This document shows positions 42,675-48,069 of a DNA stretch of 48,069 bases, one piece after another; positions within the stretch are counted from its first letter, which is position 1; the number at the start of each line of letters is the position of its first letter. The position numbers were made by a program, and so were the translations under genes. Source of the DNA: an uncultured Bacteroidaceae bacterium (lineage in GTDB: Bacteria; Bacteroidota; Bacteroidia; Bacteroidales; Bacteroidaceae); assembly GCA_905233465.1 (NCBI GenBank), contig CAJOEI010000011.1, positions 17,979 to 66,047 of the forward strand, written 5' to 3'. The notes beneath the pieces are model-generated. The model saw only the letters and a list, made by a program, of their open reading frames with translations, was not told the origin of the DNA and ran no database searches.

Positions 42675-42760
42675 ACATGCCTACATGGTTGCCTACATGG
42701 TCATAACTCCGTGAGCCATAGTTAGTAAGGCAGTCTCCATGTAGGCATGTAGGTTCTTTT
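42675..42760. repeat. Palindrome after the efflux operon, possible terminator
   Basis: ACATGCCTACATGG (42675-42688) and its exact complement (42737-42750), 48 bases apart, with an extra CCTACATGG copy at 42692-42700. GGTTCTTTT follows, so it may end the efflux transcript. A partner element with compensating changes lies at 47913-47956. Confidence 0.65.
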
Positions 42761-42772
42761 ATGGAATTTAAT

Positions 42773-42953
42773 ATGAACATCTAAATACACGAAAGGAACG
42801 AATTCAGATTTCCGTTTTTTTCGTGTATTTCGATGTTGAATAGATAAACATAGAAAGGCAGGAAAGGACTACAATTGCTTTGTATATGAACATCTAAAAA
42901 CGCTAAAGAAACGAATACATATTTCTGTGTTTTTCGTGTATTTCGATGTTGAA
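42773..42953. repeat. Two 68-bp copies of a hairpin repeat
   Basis: Copy A (42773-42840) and copy B (42886-42953) begin ATGAACATCTAAA and end TTTCGTGTATTTCGATGTTGAA-like. In copy A the ends pair at 16 of 17 positions; copy B has lost part of the left arm. They are the main content of the stretch between the efflux operon and 43019. Confidence 0.7.
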
Positions 42954-42996
42954 AAAGCATGGATGGGGTGCATGTTTAACTTTTTCAGTCTTTTTC

Positions 42997-43028
42997 TTTG
43001 CCAGTTCGCTGAAAGACATTACCTTTGC
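42997..43028 (+). promoter_or_regulatory. Promoter ahead of the truncated nucleotidyltransferase
   Basis: TTTG (42997-43000), 19 bases, TACCTTTGC (43020-43028), 24 bases before the ATG at 43053. Confidence 0.7.
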
Positions 43029-43052
43029 GGCGAAAGGATAGATTTTTCTGTT

Positions 43053-43256
43053 ATGAGCACTGAATCCATGACTCAAACCATTGCTGAATACTTCAAGACT
43101 CAACGGGTCCTGAAGGCGTGGCTGTTTGGGTCTTATGCGCGTGGTGAGCAGCGGCGGGACAGCGACGTGGATATACTTTTCGAATACGACCGCAACGAGC
43201 CTATTGGATTATGGACTATTAATTATCAATTATCAATATTATCAGTTATCAATTGA
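43053..43256 (+). pseudogene. Truncated MntA-like minimal nucleotidyltransferase
   Basis: 67 residues against about 95-110 for the family. The N-terminal part is well kept: an amphipathic helix, LKAWLFGSYARGEQRRDSDVDILFEYDRN with the GS...DxD catalytic signature, and PIGL. Then the frame enters an AT-rich repeat (43217-43255) and stops, so the last strand with the third catalytic Asp and the C-terminal helix are missing. Proteins of this type are antitoxins that modify a HEPN toxin, but no HEPN gene is nearby. The promoter still looks intact. It is probably a decayed remnant; a short functional product is less likely. Confidence 0.75.
43217..43255. repeat. AT-rich repeat at the breakpoint of the nucleotidyltransferase gene
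   Basis: AATTATCAATTATCAA-type units that replace the 3' part of the gene. Their style is that of the other gap-filling repeats. Confidence 0.55.
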
Positions 43257-43377
43257 ACCATTTCGCCCTATGACATAACATCATACCTCATTAAGACATA
43301 AGGATGACGCATCCGCTTTGATTCTTGTTCTCCAAATTCGCCAAATTAAAGAACACACAAGAGTTCAAACTTCGGAT

Positions 43378-43403
43378 GCTCACGCCGGACGGCGTGGGCT
43401 TTT
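43378..43403 (+). terminator. Hairpin with short T run in the leader of the BspA-like gene
   Basis: A 9-bp stem (43378-43386 with 43391-43399, one G-U pair, loop GGAC) followed by TTTT. It ends 135 bases ahead of the BspA-like start. It could close the upstream transcript or act as an attenuator. The rest of 43257-43538 has no gene I can support. Confidence 0.5.
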
Positions 43404-43538
43404 GCTCGTATAAGTGTGTTAGGTGTTTGGCGATACCTGGAGAACGTAGACGAAGTAAGTAGTCCACGTTTTCTTTTTGTCTGTACCCAAACAGAAGCAA
43501 TCAATCATAACGTTCAATTAATAAAAACCGAATCAATT

Positions 43539-46500
43539 ATGAAACGAAAATTATTTATTTTGTTGTCGATGCTTATATGTCTGACAATGGTTCCAAATTC
43601 AGTGGTAGCTTCAACAGACATCATTATTGATGCCACTAACTTCCCGGATGAAGCATTTAACTACTATCTCGTGTGTCAGTCTTATGGCAGCGATGGGATT
43701 CTTACAGAGGATGAGATTGCATCGATATCGCAGATTGATGTTTCTAACTATGGCATAAAGAGCCTAAAAGGAATAGAGTACTTCACTGCTCTTACTGATT
43801 TGTCATGCCCCTACAATCAGCTTTCGACATTAGATGTCTCAAAGAACACAGAGTTGGCTGTGTTGAACTGCACAGGAAATAAACTTATAAATTTGGAGGT
43901 GTCCAACCTAACTAAGCTTAAGTATTTAAACTGTTCTGGTAACAGATTTACATCATTGGACGTCTCGAAGAATACGCTGCTGACAGGATTGTTCTGCGCA
44001 GGCAATGATCTAAGTACATTGGATGTATCAAAGAACACGTTGCTTTATTATTTATATTGTCACCTTAACAAGCTAACCTCTTTGGATCTTTCCAAGAATA
44101 CACAACTAAAAGAATTAAAGATTTACGTAAACAACATCTCTGGAGCCAATATGGACGCTCTTATTGAGAGCCTCCCAACAACGGTAGAAGGCGGTAGACT
44201 GTATGCAATAGACACAAGAAATGAGATGGAAGCCAATGTATGCACGAAGCAACAGGTGACCATGGCCAAACAGAAGGGCTGGAAAGTGTATAATGACATT
44301 TTTGTTTATGAAGGCAGCGAGCCGGATGTAGAAGACATCGCCATTGATGCCACGAACTTCCCCGACGAAGTGTTCCGGAATTATCTGTTGAGTCAGTCAT
44401 ACGGCAGTGATGGAAAGTTAACGCAAGCTGAGATTGCAAGTGTGACATGGATGTCTATCTCTTCCGATCCAAGATTAGGTATGGGTACATATGTTCATAG
44501 CTTGACGGGTATAGAGTTCTTCACAGCACTGGATGCACTCTATCTCTACGATCAATCCGAGCTGGAAGCGTTGGATGTATCCCAAAATACACTTTTAGAG
44601 ACGCTTTGGTGTGAAAAGGCCAATTTATCCATATTGCACTTACCGGATAATATAAAAACGCTTTATTGCAATGGGAATCAACTTACATCCTTGAATGTCT
44701 CAAAGAACGCACTATTGGAGTCGTTAGATTGTAGCAACAATAAGCTAACATCCTTAGATGTTTCCAAGAACACTGCCCTTACATTTCTCAGTTGCAGTAA
44801 TAATCAGCTAACCTCTTTGAACGTTTCCAAGAACACAGCGCTTACATCACTTTACTGCTATGGCAATCAGCTAAGTTCATTGGATGTCTCCAAGAATACA
44901 GCACTTACAAAGCTTGAATGCAATGGCAATAATTTGATGTCAATAGATATATCAAAGAACACACTGTTGACTTGGTTCCGTTGCAATGGCAATAAGCTGA
45001 CCTCTTTGGATTTGTCCAAGAATAAATCATTGCACGACGTTTACTGCTTTGAAAACCACATAAAAGGTGCGTCAATGGATGCGCTAGTTGCCAGTCTACC
45101 GACAGGAGATGGTTCAAATACTATATGGGTTATTTCTGCTGCTATCACGAGAGAAAACAATGTTTGCACAAAGTCTCAGGTTTCCACATTAAAACAAAAA
45201 GGGTGGAAAGTATATACATATTTGGGAACAGATGAAGACGGAGGAACATGGTATTACCAAGAATATTCTGGCAGCGACGACGGCCCCCAAGTTGGCGACA
45301 TCTTTACGGCGCAGATGGAGGGTGTGACGATGACGTTCAAGGTGACGAGTGTGGAGCCGATGATGTGTCAGGTGGGCAACGGCATAGATGCTGCCATCAG
45401 TACTGCGCAGACTGGCGTTGTGACTATACCGGCAGAGGCCAATGGATGTAAGGTGACATCTATAGGCAGCAATGCCTTCAAGGGCTGCAAGCTGAAGGAG
45501 TGCGTCATCCCCGCTACGGTGACGAGTGTTAGCAGCGGAGCATTCAGCAACTGCGGGAATCTGGAAGAGATAACTTCTGAGGCCACGACGCCGTTTGATA
45601 TTGCTGACAGTGCTTTTGATGGAGAGATATGTGCACTGACTATTCTTAGTGTGCCGGACGAGGCGTTGGCAGCATACAAGACTGCAAGCGTAGGTCAGAA
45701 GTTTACAAGAGTACAATCTAAGACAGTGCAGACCAACCACGGAGTTGGCTATATGTTCCTTGACCGCATCAACCAAGATATGCAAGTCAACAGGAACATG
45801 CAAATGGGATTTGAAGTGACTGATGCAGTTCAGAAGACAGCCAAAGTCTATGGTAATGGTTTGTTAGCCTCAGTCTTTGCCAATGTCGCTGTAGAGGTTA
45901 GGATTCCAGAGGAAGCCAAAGGTTACACGATTACAGAAATTGGCAACAGAGCGTTCTTCAATTGCAAGAAATTAACGAAGGTCTGGTCGACGAAGAACAT
46001 TAAGAAAATCGGTGACGAGGTGTTCTACGGCTGTACAAATCTGCCGACGTTCGACTTGCCTGTTGAAGTTGAGTATATTTCCGAAAACGCATTCGTTGGC
46101 TGTAATGATAATATGATTGTTCGTTACCATCCCGGACAGGAACAGCTATTGCCTGCACCTCCAAGTTCTGGCGGTTCTGGCGGTTGGACATACGATATCG
46201 TTCCAAACACAAAGGATGACGTAGAATACATAGACACGAAGAGGATTTTCATAACAGAGTGGATGACGGCTCTGGGCCGACGTAGCTATAGCTATTGCCC
46301 CTCAGTCGTGGAAATCGTTGTGGATCCTAACAACGAAGTTTATGACAGCCGTGAAAACTGCAACGCCATAATACGGACGGCAGACAATGTCCTGTTATAT
46401 GGATGCCAAAACACCAAGATTCCGTATTCTGTGACTGGTATTGATGATTATGCCTTTGAGGGCCATGACAGACTAAAGAAGATTTCTCTGCCATCAGGTT

Positions 46501-47849
46501 TGACGAGCATAGGTAACTGGGCTTTCGCCGATGTCAATTTGACAGAGGTGGAATCTGCCATCAGTGAGCTCTTCCCGATTAATGACAACACGTTCAGCGT
46601 GTTAACCTATAACACAGCCAAGCTATATGTTCGCATGGGCATGAAAGAGATATACAAGCAGACACCTGGTTGGAGGCTCTTCCAGAATATCGAAGAGAAG
46701 GTTTTCGATGACCCCATCACGGTTACGGCAGTCAACATTGAGCGCGAATATGGCGAATGGTACCCTGAGCCGACTTACACGATAGAAGGCGGCATGCCAT
46801 TAGGCGGTGTGCCAGAGATAATTTGCGAAGCCACGATGGAGTCACCTGTCGGAACATATCCTATCATTGTCAGCAGAGGCACACTTGAGAATGCGGATGT
46901 GACATTTGTTAACGGCACACTGACCATCACGAAGGCACCGCTGGAAATCATGGCTTGTGACTACAGGATGACAGAAGGCGACAACCTGCCTGAGTTTGAG
47001 TGTGTCTATCATGGCCTGAAGGTTGTCGATAATAGTGAAATATTGAATGCCAATCCTGTGTTCACTACAACGGCCACATCCGAGAGTGCACCAGGACAAT
47101 ATGAAATCGTTGTTAGTGGTGTTGAATCAGAGAACTATGAAATCACTTACGTTAGCGGCACTCTGTATATCGATGCCCGTACTCCGATTGCGGATCTTAT
47201 GCCAGTAGGCGAAGACGTTGAAGGGGGTAGCACAAATGCGACCGGCACAGATTTCGGCGATGAAAATAGTGAAGTCGATGAGGACAGTAATCTCTACGGC
47301 AACATTGTCGGCAACATCTATTACAACATCAAGAATGGCGACGGTGGCTATAGCGCAGCCGAGGGCTGCATTGCCATCACTAAGCCTACTGATGACGAGG
47401 ACATTTCAGATGATGACGAGATATTCGGCGAGGGCTTCACAGGCATCATCTTCAAGGTGCCTGCCGGCAGCGGCATCATAACTGTAACAGCCGAAACAAC
47501 TGGCAACATGACGCTAAAGGTGAAGATTGGCAATCTGCCTCCTATCGAAATGGAAATCGATGGCAAGCTCAAGACCTCGTTCCCCTACAACGTTGCCGTC
47601 CCGTCGTACGTGCGTATCTGTGGCGGTGCCAATGCAGCCAGCGTCAAGGTTACCCGCAGCAGTGAGCCGGAGGCCGCAGGTGTGCTGAAGATATACAGCA
47701 TAGAATGGGACACAGCCGAGGACGGAATCCGCTCTATTGAAAGTGAGAACGAGAATAATGTCATCTACAACCTGGCCGGTCAGCGTCTGACGAAGCTGCA
47801 GCGTGGTGTGAATATCATCGGCGGACGCAAGGTGGTGGTAAGGCGTTAA
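43539..47849 (+). CDS. BspA-like secreted leucine-rich-repeat surface protein
   Basis: 1436 residues from the ATG at 43539, which opens a signal peptide (MKRKLFILLSMLICLTMV, cleavage near 25). Two halves each begin with an EF-hand-like unit (DATNFPDEAFNYYL and DATNFPDEVFRNYL, each followed by a DG-LT-EIA loop) and continue with internalin-like repeats of about 21 residues (LTSLDVSKNTALTSLYCYGNQ). From about 590 BspA-type LRR_5 repeats follow (IGSNAFKGCKLKECVIP). Two MBG-like domains lie near 1065-1210, then an acidic domain and a tail with YNLAGQRL and the basic end GGRKVVVRR. Such proteins bind host matrix or other bacteria. The tail and MBG domains match those of the C10 protease. Confidence 0.9.
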   Translation: MKRKLFILLSMLICLTMVPNSVVASTDIIIDATNFPDEAFNYYLVCQSYGSDGILTEDEIASISQIDVSNYGIKSLKGIEYFTALTDLSCPYNQLSTLDVSKNTELAVLNCTGNKLINLEVSNLTKLKYLNCSGNRFTSLDVSKNTLLTGLFCAGNDLSTLDVSKNTLLYYLYCHLNKLTSLDLSKNTQLKELKIYVNNISGANMDALIESLPTTVEGGRLYAIDTRNEMEANVCTKQQVTMAKQKGWKVYNDIFVYEGSEPDVEDIAIDATNFPDEVFRNYLLSQSYGSDGKLTQAEIASVTWMSISSDPRLGMGTYVHSLTGIEFFTALDALYLYDQSELEALDVSQNTLLETLWCEKANLSILHLPDNIKTLYCNGNQLTSLNVSKNALLESLDCSNNKLTSLDVSKNTALTFLSCSNNQLTSLNVSKNTALTSLYCYGNQLSSLDVSKNTALTKLECNGNNLMSIDISKNTLLTWFRCNGNKLTSLDLSKNKSLHDVYCFENHIKGASMDALVASLPTGDGSNTIWVISAAITRENNVCTKSQVSTLKQKGWKVYTYLGTDEDGGTWYYQEYSGSDDGPQVGDIFTAQMEGVTMTFKVTSVEPMMCQVGNGIDAAISTAQTGVVTIPAEANGCKVTSIGSNAFKGCKLKECVIPATVTSVSSGAFSNCGNLEEITSEATTPFDIADSAFDGEICALTILSVPDEALAAYKTASVGQKFTRVQSKTVQTNHGVGYMFLDRINQDMQVNRNMQMGFEVTDAVQKTAKVYGNGLLASVFANVAVEVRIPEEAKGYTITEIGNRAFFNCKKLTKVWSTKNIKKIGDEVFYGCTNLPTFDLPVEVEYISENAFVGCNDNMIVRYHPGQEQLLPAPPSSGGSGGWTYDIVPNTKDDVEYIDTKRIFITEWMTALGRRSYSYCPSVVEIVVDPNNEVYDSRENCNAIIRTADNVLLYGCQNTKIPYSVTGIDDYAFEGHDRLKKISLPSGLTSIGNWAFADVNLTEVESAISELFPINDNTFSVLTYNTAKLYVRMGMKEIYKQTPGWRLFQNIEEKVFDDPITVTAVNIEREYGEWYPEPTYTIEGGMPLGGVPEIICEATMESPVGTYPIIVSRGTLENADVTFVNGTLTITKAPLEIMACDYRMTEGDNLPEFECVYHGLKVVDNSEILNANPVFTTTATSESAPGQYEIVVSGVESENYEITYVSGTLYIDARTPIADLMPVGEDVEGGSTNATGTDFGDENSEVDEDSNLYGNIVGNIYYNIKNGDGGYSAAEGCIAITKPTDDEDISDDDEIFGEGFTGIIFKVPAGSGIITVTAETTGNMTLKVKIGNLPPIEMEIDGKLKTSFPYNVAVPSYVRICGGANAASVKVTRSSEPEAAGVLKIYSIEWDTAEDGIRSIESENENNVIYNLAGQRLTKLQRGVNIIGGRKVVVRR

Positions 47850-47865
47850 AGCCCCACCACAACAG

Positions 47866-47905
47866 ACCCACCCCCGCCCCCCTCCCGTAAGGGAGGGAGT
47901 AGGGG
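47866..47905. repeat. GC-rich palindromic repeat after the BspA-like gene (copy 6)
   Basis: CCCTCCC, loop GTAA, GGGAGGG (47880-47897), preceded by AGACCCACCCCC as in copy 4. It starts 17 bases past the stop codon. Confidence 0.75.
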
Positions 47906-47912
47906 GAATGCT

Positions 47913-47956
47913 ACATGTCCACATGGTTGAAATAAAAAACCGCCATGTGGACATGT
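47913..47956. repeat. Palindrome after the BspA-like gene, possible terminator
   Basis: ACATGTCCACATGG (47913-47926) and its exact complement (47943-47956) around a 16-base A-rich loop. It resembles the palindrome at 42675-42750 with paired changes in both arms. Confidence 0.65.
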
Positions 47957-48012
47957 TGGCTGTAAAAATATTTATTGGTGTCCGCTAAAACTTTTCAAGT
48001 TATCCAAAAATT

Positions 48013-48048
48013 AAGGTCGGTATCCTCGCTTGGATCCCGACCTTTTTT
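48013..48048 (+). terminator. Intrinsic terminator near the window end
   Basis: AAGGTCGG/CCGACCTT (48013-48020 and 48037-48044) with an inner ATCC/GGAT pairing, then TTTTTT. It would end a plus-strand transcript; the BspA-like gene is the only candidate in view. Confidence 0.75.
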
Positions 48049-48050
48049 GT

Positions 48051-48058
48051 TACCTTTG
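48051..48058 (+). promoter_or_regulatory. Probable -7 box of a gene beyond the window
   Basis: TACCTTTG directly after the terminator; TTG at 48030-48032 is a possible -33 element inside the terminator hairpin. The gene itself is outside the window. Confidence 0.45.
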
Positions 48059-48069
48059 TTTTCGCTACA

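Noticed and set aside
43291..43500. A 69-codon minus-strand frame in the leader of the BspA-like gene
   Set aside because: It lies wholly over the hairpin and leader region, has no promoter, and is better explained as an RNA-level element.
47957..48012. Possible insertion-sequence end (GGTGTCCGCTAAAACTTTT)
   Set aside because: It is reminiscent of some insertion-sequence ends, but no inverted partner or transposase is in the window, so nothing can be supported.
1..48069. CRISPR arrays, prophage genes, rRNA operons
   Set aside because: No regularly spaced direct repeats with unique spacers, no phage structural or integrase genes and no rRNA-like sequence were found. Regular repeats in the collagen-like and LRR genes are coding.

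Overview
The window looks like a chromosome segment from a member of the Bacteroidales, most likely Prevotellaceae or a close relative. The grounds are: promoters of the Bacteroidetes type (a -7 box TAnnTTTG, usually TACCTTTGC, with TTTG about 20 bases upstream); no clear Shine-Dalgarno sequences; trp gene order B-E-G-D-C-F-A; and many families typical of the phylum (DUF4988-like lipoproteins with collagen-type repeats, OmpA-family protein, paired DUF2207 proteins with LemA, C10 cysteine protease, BspA-like leucine-rich-repeat proteins, HU-CCDC81/SPOR protein). The species call is inference.

Layout. 1-440: a minus-strand stable-RNA unit (tRNA-Ser, a 96-base hairpin RNA that I read as SRP RNA, tRNA-Thr) with its own promoter and terminator. 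515-3284: two collagen-like lipoproteins and an OmpA-family protein on the minus strand. 3460-6012: mutS2. 6014-12496: two DUF2207 membrane proteins, LemA, a YigZ/IMPACT protein and a DUF1015 protein, all minus. 12714-14833: serA and serC. 14961-18406: DEAD-box RNA helicase, TPR protein, small conserved protein. 18528-25308: a complete tryptophan operon with a 19-residue leader peptide containing three consecutive Trp codons, an intrinsic terminator and a visible antiterminator pairing. 25313-29061: UvrD-type helicase, response regulator and hemolysin III family protein (minus). 29145-33881: a 1578-residue C10 protease fused to BspA-like repeats. 33974-35712: a membrane-bound HU-like/SPOR protein overlapping a zinc-ribbon/FHA protein. 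35839-36500: tRNA-Pro and a large inverted repeat. 36508-42618: a tripartite RND efflux operon. 42619-43538: a repeat-rich region with a truncated nucleotidyltransferase gene. 43539-47849: a 1436-residue BspA-like surface protein. 47850-48069: palindromes, a terminator and the start of a new promoter.

The trp genes make tryptophan from chorismate under attenuation control, and serC/serA supply serine, the co-substrate of tryptophan synthase. The two giant secreted proteins share tandem MBG-like domains and similar basic C-terminal tails, so they probably leave the cell by the same route.

The least explained material is the repeat content. A GC-rich palindromic repeat family (core CCCTCCC-loop-GGGAGGG) occurs six times; one copy is read in frame inside the UvrD helicase and another inside the signal peptide of the outer-membrane efflux channel. 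Two terminator-like palindromes 5 kb apart share arm sequences with compensating changes. AT-rich repeats fill many gaps and coincide with the breakpoint of the truncated nucleotidyltransferase. I saw no CRISPR array, intact insertion sequence, rRNA or prophage genes. The trp leader is the best-supported regulatory system; it corresponds to a type already described in this phylum (Bacteroid-trp).
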